A stretch of 64,000 nt of DNA from assembly GCA_023441965.1 (NCBI GenBank), contig JAEZNB010000005.1, positions 1 through 64,000 of the forward strand. The letters are read 5' to 3'. This document shows, in pieces, positions 50,024-58,498 of the stretch. This DNA comes from Bacillota bacterium (GTDB taxonomy: Bacteria; Bacillota; Clostridia; Lachnospirales; Lachnospiraceae). The translations under genes were made by a program, and so were the position numbers. The stretch's first letter is position 1, and each line of letters opens with the position of its first letter. Below the pieces are notes generated by a model, which was not told the origin of the DNA, did no database searches, and saw only the letters and a list, made by a program, of their open reading frames with translations.

Positions 50024-51012
50024 ACGGATGCATCCCTTCCTTCCTTGTAGATCTCGGTAATAATGTTCTCCAGGGGAACATTTGAGATATTGATATCAAT
50101 GATCTGGTCCGCATCGATCAGCTTTATCGCATCACTGATGCTCTTCTTAGTGATATCCACCTCCAGCTTTAAGTTGTTTCCCTTGCTTTTGACTACGGTG
50201 ATACCATCCTCCCCCGTCAGGTCCATGGGTTCCTTCAGTTTGACCTCTACCAGCTTCTTATTCAGGTAATGATATTTGAGATTCTCCATGGAATCGTCCG
50301 TTACGATCCTTCCATGATTTACGATGATGATTCTCTTACAGAGCTTTTCGATGTCTCCGATATCATGGCTGGTCAGAAATACTGTAGTCTGAAACTCCTT
50401 ATTCATTCGTTTGATTAGGGACCTGATATTCTCCTTCACCACCGGGTCCAGGCCAATGGTGGGTTCATCCAGGAACAGGACCTCCGGTTCGTGGATCAGG
50501 GAGGCTGCGATCTCACAGCGGATTCTCTGCCCCAGGGAAAGATTTCGTACCGGAGTATTGATGATCTCCTCCAGCTCAAAGATCTGATTCAGGCTTTCAA
50601 TTCTCTCTTCAATCCGCTTGTCAGGCAGATCATAAATGGCTCCGAAGAACTTAAAGTTATCATAGGGAGTCAGATGGGTCCATAGCTGTTCCTTCTGACC
50701 GAATACGGTTCCGATCTTATAGGCCAGCTTCTTCCTCCGCTCGGTGGGGCTGATGCCAAGGACGGACACTTCCCCGCTGTTTGGATATAGTATGCCGGTC
50801 AGCATTTTGATGGTGGTGCTTTTGCCTGCTCCGTTGGGGCCGATAAAGGCCAGAATTTCCCCCTTCCGGACGGAGAAGCTGATATGGTCTACAGCGGTGA
50901 TTTCCTTATACCTGGGATGAAGGATTACTTTTATACTTCCCTTCAATCCCTTTTCCTTTGTCCTTACCTTGAATTTCTTCGTTAAATCAGTTACCCTGAT
51001 TGCCTCCAACAT
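50020..51012 (-). CDS. ABC transporter ATP-binding protein
   Basis: 330 residues from the ATG at 51012 (GGAGGAGG). Walker A FIGPNGAGKSTTIKML, Q-loop GTVFGQKEQLWTHL, signature LSLGQRIRCEIAASL, Walker B VLFLDEPTIGLDP and switch His in LTSHDIGD. The N-terminal extension with KGLKGSIKVILHPRYKEI is characteristic of the group paired with two ABC-2 permeases of the DUF990 type. First gene of the three-gene exporter operon. Confidence 0.93.
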   Translation of the reverse strand: MLEAIRVTDLTKKFKVRTKEKGLKGSIKVILHPRYKEITAVDHISFSVRKGEILAFIGPNGAGKSTTIKMLTGILYPNSGEVSVLGISPTERRKKLAYKIGTVFGQKEQLWTHLTPYDNFKFFGAIYDLPDKRIEERIESLNQIFELEEIINTPVRNLSLGQRIRCEIAASLIHEPEVLFLDEPTIGLDPVVKENIRSLIKRMNKEFQTTVFLTSHDIGDIEKLCKRIIIVNHGRIVTDDSMENLKYHYLNKKLVEVKLKEPMDLTGEDGITVVKSKGNNLKLEVDITKKSISDAIKLIDADQIIDINISNVPLENIITEIYKEGRDASV

Positions 51013-51071
51013 ACTTCCTCCTCCCAATCCCCTCCTATGGTAATTCCTTCCCAGAGGGTAAATTTCGGAAT

Positions 51072-51100
51072 AGTATAGCACAGATGATTTTCAGGCGCAA
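51072..51100 (-). promoter_or_regulatory. Promoter of the three-gene ABC operon
   Basis: On the minus strand TTGCGC (51095-51100), 17-nt spacer, TATACT (51072-51077), about 60 nt upstream of the ATPase start. Confidence 0.55.
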
Positions 51101-51247
51101 GTAGCATTTTTAGATAATACAGTCATATTACACAAGAATTCTGATAATGAAGAAGGGTAAGCAGGATAGCATCATGCAGACCCGTGCAAATAGCAAGCAG
51201 AAAATGCGTAAATGTAAATAGAGTGCAAAATAAATGCAATATTCATA

Positions 51248-51276
51248 TTGAGAAATCTACGAAAGTAAATTATAAT
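51248..51276 (+). promoter_or_regulatory. Promoter of the mannanase gene
   Basis: TTGAGA (51248-51253), 17-nt spacer, TATAAT (51271-51276), giving a ~90-nt leader. Together with the divergent promoter at 51072 this accounts for the 357-nt gap 51013-51369; nothing else clear is seen there. Confidence 0.65.
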
Positions 51277-51369
51277 TGGCTTTAGGATGAAGTTATAAAA
51301 AGGCATCTGCAATAGAACGAAACGTTAGTAATGATCTCATCACAGAGAATCGCATGAAAGGGAGAGGCC

Positions 51370-52680
51370 ATGATGAAAAAGCTCACTTATAAAATAAGCA
51401 TTCTTCTTCTGTTTATTCTGTTATTCAGCCTAACCGGCTGTTCGAAGAATCACGCTTCGAAGGAAAGCGGAGGATCCGGGGCTGCCAGCCCGACAGGAGC
51501 TACAGTGACCTTGAAGCCGGGAGAGGCTTCCAAGGAGCAGGGTCCGGCTGAGCAGGAGGCCCAGAGTACGGATCAGGTACCTACAGACCAGGCAGACCCG
51601 GCTGATACAACAGACCCGACAAAGGCAGCGGCTTCGACAGAGGCAGCCGACCCGGCCAAGACATCAGACCCATCCAAGGATGCTGACCCGGCCAAGACAT
51701 CAGATCCAACTAAGGATGCAGGCCCGACAAAGGATGCCGACCCATCAGGGACAGCAGGCGTCGAAGAAATACCCATCGCCGAGAAGGGCTTCTATGTGGA
51801 GGGTACGGTTCTCTATGATGGGAAGGGGAATCCCTTTATTATGAGGGGCATCAATCATGCCCATACCTGGTATAAGAATCAGAGAGATATCGCCTTGGAG
51901 GCAATCGCTGCCACAGGCTCTAACACCGTCAGAATCGTTTTATCCGATGGACAGCAATGGCAAAAGGATGATGCCGCTTCGGTGAAGGCCATCATAAAGA
52001 AATGTAAGGAGCTTAAGCTGATCGCAGTTCTGGAGGTACATGACATTACCGGCAATAACAGCCTGGAGGCCTTGGATCAGACCGTAGATTATTGGACCGG
52101 ATTGAAGGATGTATTGATTGGCAATGAGCCTTATGTCATCATCAATATCGCGAATGAATGGTACGGTAACTGGAACAGTGATATCTGGGCAGAGGGTTAC
52201 ATGGCTGCCATCCCCAAGCTTAGGGAAGCAGGATTGACCCATACGATTCAGGTCGATAGTGCCGGCTGGGGACAGTACGCCAAGAGTGTCACGGATCGGG
52301 GTAAGGATATCTTCGAGGCTGACCCGCTCAAGAATACCATGTTTGCTATCCATATGTATGAATACGCCGGTAAGGATGCGAAAACCATCAAGGCCAACAT
52401 CGACAATGTGCAGGCTTTGGGGCTCTGTGTGATCATCGGTGAATTCGGCCAGAAGCATACCGGCGGTGATGTGGATGAGGGCTACATCCTTAGCTATTGT
52501 GAAGAGATCGGTGTCGGTTACCTAGGTTGGTCCTGGAAGGGCAACAGCGGCGGAGTGGAATATCTGGACATTGCTAAGGACTGGCGGGGGACCAAGCTGT
52601 CGCAGGATTGGGGCGAGATTCTGATTAACAGTGAGTATGGAATACGGAATACCTCTAAGCCATGCAGTATCTTCGAATAA
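51370..52680 (+). CDS. Lipoprotein beta-mannanase, glycoside hydrolase family 5 (subfamily 8-like)
   Basis: 436 residues. Lipobox SLTGC (Cys24), then a ~110-residue Asp/Pro/Thr/Lys repeat linker, then the GH5 barrel from ~135: GKGNPFIMRGINHAHTWYKN, NTVRIVLSDGQQW, VLEVHDITG, catalytic acid/base Glu263 in IANEWYG, HMYEYAG and nucleophile Glu358 in IIGEFGQKH, closing with GWSWKGNSGGVEYLD. The pattern matches bacterial GH5_8 endo-beta-1,4-mannanases. It would cut mannan or glucomannan at the cell surface. The ATG has GGGAGAGG upstream. The two SGNH esterases elsewhere in the window could remove acetyl groups from the products. Confidence 0.9.
   Translation: MMKKLTYKISILLLFILLFSLTGCSKNHASKESGGSGAASPTGATVTLKPGEASKEQGPAEQEAQSTDQVPTDQADPADTTDPTKAAASTEAADPAKTSDPSKDADPAKTSDPTKDAGPTKDADPSGTAGVEEIPIAEKGFYVEGTVLYDGKGNPFIMRGINHAHTWYKNQRDIALEAIAATGSNTVRIVLSDGQQWQKDDAASVKAIIKKCKELKLIAVLEVHDITGNNSLEALDQTVDYWTGLKDVLIGNEPYVIINIANEWYGNWNSDIWAEGYMAAIPKLREAGLTHTIQVDSAGWGQYAKSVTDRGKDIFEADPLKNTMFAIHMYEYAGKDAKTIKANIDNVQALGLCVIIGEFGQKHTGGDVDEGYILSYCEEIGVGYLGWSWKGNSGGVEYLDIAKDWRGTKLSQDWGEILINSEYGIRNTSKPCSIFE
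51591..51757 (+). repeat. Imperfect repeats encoding the DPxKxSDPxKDA linker
   Basis: Units of about 33-36 nt (GACCCGGCCAAGACATCAGA and close variants) repeat, encoding Asp-Pro-Ala-Lys-Thr-Ser-Asp-Pro-Ser-Lys-Asp-Ala. They form the flexible spacer of the mannanase and can vary in number by slippage. Confidence 0.8.
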
Positions 52681-52766
52681 GAGGGATACAATCATAATTG
52701 AAATTGACAGATACCGGTAAAGCCCTTACAATGGTGAAAAGTCATAAAAAGGGAGGGAGAAGCCGG

Positions 52767-53633
52767 ATGCGTATATCATCCTTATTTGAACAGAAGAAAA
52801 CTGTCTTGTCCTTTGAGGTCTTTCCGCCCAAGAGAACCAGTCCGATAGAAACGATCTATCAGACCCTTGAGGAGCTGAAGAGCCTGAAGCCGGATTTTAT
52901 CAGTGTCACCTATGGGGCAGGCGGGAATGCCGGGGATACAGCGACCAGTGATATCGCAACAGCAATCAAGCACCGTTATGGGATTGAGCCCTTGGCTCAT
53001 TTGACCTGCGTGAACGATACGAAGCAAGAGATTTCCATGGTACTGGACCGACTGGAGCGGAATGGTGTGGAGAATATTCTTGCCCTACGGGGTGATATGA
53101 ACCTCAATATACCACCCAAGAGGGAGTTTCGCTATGCCGGTGAACTGGTGGAATACATACGGAAAAGGGGCGGTTTTCATCTGTCTGGAGCCTGTTATCC
53201 GGAGGGACATATCGATGCCTCAAGCCTGGAGGAGGATATCCTGATGCTCAAGCAAAAGGTGGATGCAGGGGTAGAGCATCTGATCTCCCAGCTCTTCTTT
53301 GATAATGGCTTCTTCTATTCCTTCCTGGACCGGGCGAGGGCTGCAGGGATTACAGTTCCCATAGAGGCCGGGATCATGCCGGTGACGAACAAGGCGCAGA
53401 TCGAACGGATGGTTACCCTGTGCGGGGCCAGCCTGCCCTCGAAATTCGCGAAGATGATGCAGCGCTTTGAGCATTCACCGGAAGCCTTGCGGGATGCCGG
53501 AATCGCTTATGCAGTAGATCAGATTGTGGACCTGATCTCCCAAGGGGTAGAGGGTATTCATCTCTATACCATGAATAATCCATATGTTGCGGGCAGGATC
53601 ACGGAATGTATCTCAGGCTTGATTCAGGCATAA
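52767..53633 (+). CDS. metF: Methylenetetrahydrofolate reductase
   Basis: 288 residues from the ATG at 52767 (GGGAGGGAG upstream). VLSFEVFPPKR holds the catalytic Glu; FISVTYGAGG, HLTCVND, NILALRGD and FFDNGFFYSFLDRA are the FAD/folate barrel motifs. It reduces methylene-THF to methyl-THF for methionine synthesis or, in acetogens, for the Wood-Ljungdahl route. No metV, metH or other C1 genes are adjacent, but a CooS-like gene is 1.3 kb downstream on the same strand. Confidence 0.95.
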   Translation: MRISSLFEQKKTVLSFEVFPPKRTSPIETIYQTLEELKSLKPDFISVTYGAGGNAGDTATSDIATAIKHRYGIEPLAHLTCVNDTKQEISMVLDRLERNGVENILALRGDMNLNIPPKREFRYAGELVEYIRKRGGFHLSGACYPEGHIDASSLEEDILMLKQKVDAGVEHLISQLFFDNGFFYSFLDRARAAGITVPIEAGIMPVTNKAQIERMVTLCGASLPSKFAKMMQRFEHSPEALRDAGIAYAVDQIVDLISQGVEGIHLYTMNNPYVAGRITECISGLIQA

Positions 53634-53676
53634 GAACCCTGTCTACGACATAATATGCTTTTCTTTTACAAAAGGA

Positions 53677-53705
53677 TTGCTTTCTCATGCAGTATCCCAT
53701 AAAAT
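53677..53705 (+). promoter_or_regulatory. Candidate promoter of the GNAT-CooS unit
   Basis: TTGCTT (53677-53682), 17-nt spacer, TAAAAT (53700-53705), 75 nt upstream of the GNAT start. Confidence 0.45.
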
Positions 53706-53779
53706 AAAACTATAATAAAACCACAGATCCTGAACCGATCGGTAGGAAGATGGCTCGGGATAAGGGCAAGGGGTGTAGC

Positions 53780-54901
53780 ATGGTTGAAATCAGAGAAGTA
53801 ACTACCAGGAAGGATCGTAAGACCTTCGCTTCATTTCATGAAAAAATGTACCGTGATGTTCCACAGGCAATACCTGACATCATATCGGACGAGCTGAATA
53901 ATTTCAATCCGAAAAAGAATCCGGCTTATGCTTATTGCAGTGCGAAGCAGTTTCTGGCTTATAAGGATGGTAAATGTGTTGGCAGAATCGCCGGAATCAT
54001 CAGTCATGCTGCCAATCAGAAATGGGACACACGAAGAATACGTTTCTCCAGAGTTGATTTTATTGATGATAAGGAAGTGTCAGCAGCACTTTTCAAGGCA
54101 GTGGAGGATTGGGGCCACGCAGAGGGGCTGACAGAGATTCATGGTCCGATCGGCTTTTGTGATATGGATCAGGAGGGTATGCTGGTCGAGGGCTTCGAGC
54201 AGGAGGGAATGTTTATCACGATCTACAATTATCCCTACTATGTGGAGCATATGATGGAGCTGGGCTTTCATAAGGATGCGGATTGGCTGGAGTATAAGGT
54301 CATGCTTCCTCAGGCTGTAAATCATAAGCTGAATCAGCTGTCCGAGGCAGTCCTGCGTAAATTCCGCATCACCTTGGTTGAGCCTAAAAGCCGTAAGGAA
54401 ATCAAGCCTTACATTCCAAAGGTTCTGAATCTCCTGAATGAGGCCTATAAGAATCTTTATGGTACCGTAGAATTGTCGGATGCCCAGATCGAAAAATATT
54501 ATCATCAGTATATCCTGCTCATAAATCCGGCATACGTTAAGCTTCTGGAGGATGAGAACAAGGAGCTGATCGGCTTTGGCCTGGCCATGCCGTCCATGAA
54601 TAAGGCGGTAAAGAAGAGCAGGGGAAGGCTGCTGCCCTTCGGCTGGTATCGGATTCTTAGAGCACCCTTTGCGAAAGCGGAGGTGCTGGATCTCTATCTG
54701 GTCGGTGTTGTAGATCGGATGCAGAATAAGGGATTGACTGCCGTATTGCTGCAATCCATGACCGAAACCGCAAGAGCAAATGGAATCAAATGTGCAGAGA
54801 CCGGGCCGGAGCTGGAGCTCAATACCCAGGTTCAGGCGCTATGGAAGCACTACGAAACAGAGCAGCATAAGCGCAGGCGGTGCTGGATCAAGAAGCTATA
54901 G
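53780..54901 (+). CDS. GNAT-superfamily protein
   Basis: 373 residues from the ATG at 53780 (AAGGGG upstream). A long N-terminal part (FASFHEKMYRDVPQAIPDI, GRIAGIISHAANQKW) with the GNAT-like EIHGPIGFCDMDQEGMLVEGF region, and a C-terminal domain with LYLVGVVDRMQNKGLTAVLLQSM in the acetyl-CoA site position. This two-domain form is a conserved uncharacterised family of Clostridia and Bacteroidetes. It is 64 nt upstream of the CooS-like gene and probably co-transcribed. Confidence 0.75.
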   Translation: MVEIREVTTRKDRKTFASFHEKMYRDVPQAIPDIISDELNNFNPKKNPAYAYCSAKQFLAYKDGKCVGRIAGIISHAANQKWDTRRIRFSRVDFIDDKEVSAALFKAVEDWGHAEGLTEIHGPIGFCDMDQEGMLVEGFEQEGMFITIYNYPYYVEHMMELGFHKDADWLEYKVMLPQAVNHKLNQLSEAVLRKFRITLVEPKSRKEIKPYIPKVLNLLNEAYKNLYGTVELSDAQIEKYYHQYILLINPAYVKLLEDENKELIGFGLAMPSMNKAVKKSRGRLLPFGWYRILRAPFAKAEVLDLYLVGVVDRMQNKGLTAVLLQSMTETARANGIKCAETGPELELNTQVQALWKHYETEQHKRRRCWIKKL

Positions 54902-54965
54902 AAGAATGATTTATTCATTTTTGGACATATTAACTAGGAAATTATGCGAAGCATGGAGGGTTATT

Positions 54966-56879
54966 ATGTCTGAAACTATATTAGAAAAACCGAAGGGCCG
55001 TGTCTCATATCATGATTCAGTGGAGGAAATGCTGATCAGGATAAGGGACGACGGCCTTTCCAGTGTCTTCTCCCGCTGGGATGAGCAGGAGAAGATACGC
55101 TGCAGATACTGCCTTCAGGGGATGAGCTGTTGGTTGTGTACTCAGGGACCCTGCCGGATCAGTGAGAAGGCAGGGGCAGTCAAGGGTGTCTGTGGTATTG
55201 ATCCCGATGCCATGGCGATGCGGAACATGCTCATACGCAACATCATGGGGGCGGCTACCTATGGACACCATGCCTTTGAGGCCTTTCGTACCTTGAGGGC
55301 AACGGGAGAGGGCAGAACCTCCTTCCGGATTAAGGATGAGGGTAAGCTGAAATGGATGTGTGAGAAGCTGGGCCTTGACCCAAATCAGGATACGAACCGG
55401 CTGGCAATCAGTCTGGCAGAGCTTCTGGACCGGGAGATGAAGGTGAGTCCGGACGAGGAAAGTCTTATGGTGGAGGTATTTGCGCCTAAGAAGAGGAAAC
55501 AGCTATGGAGAGACCTGCATCTGTATCCGTCCGGTATTCAGCATGAGGTCGAGAACAGCATCGCCAGCTGTCTGACCAATGTGGACGGAGATTATGTCTC
55601 CCTGGCGAAGAAGGCGATGCGACTGGGTCTGGCAACCATCTATTCTGCTCAGATCGGCTTGGAGATGACACAGGATATTCTGTTCGGAACGCCTATGCCC
55701 CATGAGGTGGATGTAGATCTGGGAATCATGGACCCGGATTATGTGAACATTGCCTTTAATGGGCATCAGCCCTGGGTAGGGGTAGCAGCCCTTCAGAAAG
55801 CAAGACTTCCCCAATACCAGGAGATGGCGAGGAAGGCCGGGGCAAAGGGGATTCATATTGTCGGCTCCATCGAGACCGGCCAAGAGCTCCTGCAGCGCTT
55901 CGAAGTGGATGACGTGTTCGTCGGACTGATGGGCAACTGGCTGGCAATCGAGCCCTTCCTGGCAACCGGTACGGTAGATGCTCTGGTCATGGAGGAGAAC
56001 TGTTCCCCGCCGGCAATCGACCAGTATGCAGAGAAATACCAGGTGGCCTTGATCAGTGTCAGCACCATTATCGCAGTACCGGGTCAGGAGCATGCGATGC
56101 CCTATTATCCCGCAAAGGTGGATGAGATGGCGGAGCAGTGTATCGAGATAGCGATTAAGAACTTTCAGAAGCGCCATGGGAAGATAAAGCCCATGGTTCC
56201 CAAGCATGTGACAAAGGCGATTGCCGGGTTCTCCACCGAAGCCGTGCTGAAGGCCATCGGAAATGATCTAAGCAACCTGGTGAAGGTAATCGCAGAGGGG
56301 CAGATCAAGGGTGTGGTAGCCCTTGCCAACTGCTCCACCCTAAGAAACGGACCCCAGGACTGGAATACGGTGAACCTGACCAAGCAGCTGATCAAACGGG
56401 ATATCCTGGTGGTGGCAGGCGGCTGTGGAAATCATGGTCTTGAGGTGGCAGGATTGTGTAATTTGGATGCCATCAGCCAGGCCGGTGAGGGACTGCAGGG
56501 AGTATGTAAGGCCCTGGGCATACCACCGGTATTAAGCTTCGGAACCTGTACCGATACGGGACGGATCTCCATGCTGGTAACTGCTCTGGCCGATCATCTG
56601 GAGGTTGATATTCCGGACCTGCCGATTGCGGTAACCGCGCCGGAGTGGATGGAACAGAAGGCCACCATTGACGGCTTATTTGCCTTAGCTTACGGGGCCT
56701 ATACCCATCTGTCCCCGACCCCCTTCATTACAGGGGGAGAAAGACTGGTGAAGCTTCTGACCGAGGATGTGGAGAAGCTGACGGGCGGTGTTATTGCCTT
56801 GGGAGATGATCCGATCCAGGTGGCCAAGGGAATCGAAGCCCATATCCTGAAGAAGAGGAAGAAGCTAGGATTGAATTAA
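54966..56879 (+). CDS. CooS-family carbon monoxide dehydrogenase homolog with altered metal ligands
   Basis: 637 residues, normal length, from the ATG at 54966 (GGAGG upstream; the frame is open further up inside the previous gene). B-cluster Cys55, Cys58, Cys63 and Cys76 are present. For the D-cluster, Cys46 is kept but the second canonical Cys is Ser54, while a new Cys49 makes a CRYC pair. For the C-cluster, His267 (GHQPW), Cys346, Cys456, Cys487 and Cys528 are kept, but the position of Cys295 of the Carboxydothermus enzyme is Glu303, in GSIETGQEL instead of the usual G-x-x-C-T-G-N-E. The acid-base Lys is kept (Lys565, EQKA). It is a CODH relative whose activity is uncertain. No acsABCDE, cooC or cooF gene is in the window. 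Confidence 0.9.
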   Translation: MSETILEKPKGRVSYHDSVEEMLIRIRDDGLSSVFSRWDEQEKIRCRYCLQGMSCWLCTQGPCRISEKAGAVKGVCGIDPDAMAMRNMLIRNIMGAATYGHHAFEAFRTLRATGEGRTSFRIKDEGKLKWMCEKLGLDPNQDTNRLAISLAELLDREMKVSPDEESLMVEVFAPKKRKQLWRDLHLYPSGIQHEVENSIASCLTNVDGDYVSLAKKAMRLGLATIYSAQIGLEMTQDILFGTPMPHEVDVDLGIMDPDYVNIAFNGHQPWVGVAALQKARLPQYQEMARKAGAKGIHIVGSIETGQELLQRFEVDDVFVGLMGNWLAIEPFLATGTVDALVMEENCSPPAIDQYAEKYQVALISVSTIIAVPGQEHAMPYYPAKVDEMAEQCIEIAIKNFQKRHGKIKPMVPKHVTKAIAGFSTEAVLKAIGNDLSNLVKVIAEGQIKGVVALANCSTLRNGPQDWNTVNLTKQLIKRDILVVAGGCGNHGLEVAGLCNLDAISQAGEGLQGVCKALGIPPVLSFGTCTDTGRISMLVTALADHLEVDIPDLPIAVTAPEWMEQKATIDGLFALAYGAYTHLSPTPFITGGERLVKLLTEDVEKLTGGVIALGDDPIQVAKGIEAHILKKRKKLGLN

Positions 56880-56891
56880 CATTAGAAATTA

Positions 56892-56941
56892 CCCCCGGAG
56901 TAGACAATGAAGCAAAAGCATTGTCTGTCTCCGGGTATTTT
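56892..56941 (+). terminator. Terminator after the CooS-like gene
   Basis: CCCGGAG-T-AGACAATG pairs with CATTGTCT-GT-CTCCGGG around a 9-nt loop, followed by TATTTT. It separates the CooS unit from the BlaI locus. Confidence 0.85.
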
Positions 56942-56964
56942 ATGTACATAACTGAAAAATATGG

Positions 56965-57017
56965 TTGACATTTCTAGACTATAGCTATAGTATAGAGCTA
57001 TACTATTACAATAGTCT
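56965..57017 (+). promoter_or_regulatory. BlaI-type promoter/operator
   Basis: TTGACA (56965-56970) with a -10 near TAGTAT (56988-56993, 17-nt spacer) is covered by a 42-nt imperfect palindrome: AGACTAT (56976-56982) / ATAGTCT (57011-57017) outside and TATAGTATA (56986-56994) / TATACTAT (56999-57006) inside. The site lies 14 nt before the BlaI start codon, as expected for an autoregulated BlaI/MecI operon. Confidence 0.75.
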
Positions 57018-57030
57018 AAGAGGAGAAGCG

Positions 57031-57402
57031 ATGGAAAACATAAAGCTATTTGACAGTGAGCTTAAGGTGATGGAGGTAATATGGGAAAAGGAGCCGATCT
57101 CTGCGAAGGAAGTCAGCCTCCTGCTGGGGGATAGAATCGGCTGGAATAAGAATACCACCTATACCATTATAAAAAAGCTGGTGGAGAAGGGGCTGGTGGA
57201 ACGGCAGGAGCCTAACTTTATCTGCAGCTCCAGAATAAAAAGAGAGGAAGCCCGGCAGGCTGAGACCAAGAGTCTGATCGAACGGTTCTATCAGGGCTCC
57301 AAGAAGAAGTTCTTCGCAGCCTTTCTGCAGAATGAGAAGCTGTCCGAGGAGGAGCTGCAGGAGCTGAAGGAGATGATTGAAAAGAGCGGTGAGCAGAGTT
57401 AG
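57031..57402 (+). CDS. BlaI/MecI-family repressor
   Basis: 123 residues from the ATG at 57031 (AGAGGAGA). Winged helix: FDSELKVMEVIWEKEPISAKEV, then GWNKNTTYTIIKKLVEKGLVER (core NKNTTYTIIKKLVEKG), then a dimerisation helix bundle with the cleavage region (NFICSSRIKREEARQAE). Family members repress by binding dyads and are removed by proteolysis triggered by BlaR1. The next gene is an M56 (BlaR1-type) protease, and a dyad sits on its own promoter. Confidence 0.93.
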   Translation: MENIKLFDSELKVMEVIWEKEPISAKEVSLLLGDRIGWNKNTTYTIIKKLVEKGLVERQEPNFICSSRIKREEARQAETKSLIERFYQGSKKKFFAAFLQNEKLSEEELQELKEMIEKSGEQS

Positions 57403-57486
57403 CTTCCTGGTTTTTTTTGTTATCGGAAGATGAGAGATGCTTGATATTTTTAAGGATAGCCGCCCATGAGCGGCTGGGAGGTTATG

Positions 57487-58461
57487 ATGCTCCATGAGAT
57501 ATTTTACTGGCTTTTCAATATGAGTATTCTGGGGACCCTATACGGTATTCTTCTTTACTTTCTTAGAAGGATCAAGGGCTTTCCCAGGTTCGGCAGCTAT
57601 GCATTATGGGGAGTGGTTTTCTTCCGGCTGATCTGTCCTGTCGGCTTCTCCAGCAGATACAGCCTTTTAAGTCTGCTTTCCTCTGCCTTCTCACGAACCT
57701 TTATCAGGACCGTAACGATTGTGGAGGAAAGCGGGCAGGAGAGCCTGCCGCTGACCTTCTCCAATGTGGTCAGGGCAGCGTCGGACTATCAGCCCATTAC
57801 CTATAAAACCAACGTCCTGGAAGAATTCTTCACAGTCGCCTCTCTGATCTGGCTGGTGATTGCCGTAGGAGCGATTCTGACCTGTACTGTCCTCTACCTG
57901 CTCTCCGTATCGGAGCTGAAGAAGGCGGTTCCTATCAGGGATAATATATACGCCGGGTCCATGACAGATACACCGATTGTTTATGGTTTCAGAAAACCCA
58001 AAATTGTTCTTCCGGTCCATGGGAAGGAAGAGGATCCGGAGCAGGTGCTTCTGACGGAGGGCATAGAGCAGGTGCTGCTGCACGAGAGGATTCATATCAG
58101 GAGGAGAGATAATCTATGGAGGATGGCAGCGATCCTTACAGCCTGCCTTCATTGGTTCAATCCCTTTGTCTGGTTCTTTCTGAAGAGCTTCTTCCATGAC
58201 AGTGAACTGGCTTGTGATGCGAAGGCAGTGAAGCATATGAAGCCGGAGGAACGGAAGGACTATGCCAAAGCATTGCTGGTTTACAGCTCCGGGGAAAGGA
58301 CACTGTTCTCCTCGGCCTTCGGAAGCGGTATCGTTAGGGTCCGGATCTGCTCTGTCTTGACCTACCGGAAGCTGACGGTATTCTCCTCGGTTTGTTTTAT
58401 CGTGATGGCAATTCTGATTGCTTTTCTGTTATTGACCAATCAGACAGTATTGAGGGTCTAA
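57487..58461 (+). CDS. M56-family (BlaR1-type) membrane metallopeptidase without sensor domain
   Basis: 324 residues from the ATG at 57487 (GGGAGG 5 nt away). Three N-terminal membrane helices, the zinc motif HERIH at 199-203 (HERIHIRRRDNLWR) and the distal ligand Glu240 in SELACDAKAV, then a closing membrane helix. It lacks the ~250-residue extracellular penicillin-binding domain of BlaR1/MecR1, so it must sense something else or through a partner. It probably inactivates the BlaI-type repressor encoded just upstream. Confidence 0.9.
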   Translation: MLHEIFYWLFNMSILGTLYGILLYFLRRIKGFPRFGSYALWGVVFFRLICPVGFSSRYSLLSLLSSAFSRTFIRTVTIVEESGQESLPLTFSNVVRAASDYQPITYKTNVLEEFFTVASLIWLVIAVGAILTCTVLYLLSVSELKKAVPIRDNIYAGSMTDTPIVYGFRKPKIVLPVHGKEEDPEQVLLTEGIEQVLLHERIHIRRRDNLWRMAAILTACLHWFNPFVWFFLKSFFHDSELACDAKAVKHMKPEERKDYAKALLVYSSGERTLFSSAFGSGIVRVRICSVLTYRKLTVFSSVCFIVMAILIAFLLLTNQTVLRV

Positions 58462-58498
58462 AGATCTGATTGCTTCTATCAGAGATAGGAGGAAGGGT

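Noticed and set aside
54080..54754. Minus-strand frame of 224 codons inside the GNAT gene
   Set aside because: Shadow of the real gene, no ribosome site.
55503..56207. Minus-strand frame of 234 codons inside the CooS-like gene
   Set aside because: Composition follows the complementary coding frame; no start signals.
52767..56879. Wood-Ljungdahl gene cluster (metF + CooS)
   Set aside because: No acetyl-CoA synthase, corrinoid protein, formyl-THF synthetase or cooC nearby, and the CooS homolog lacks a C-cluster ligand.
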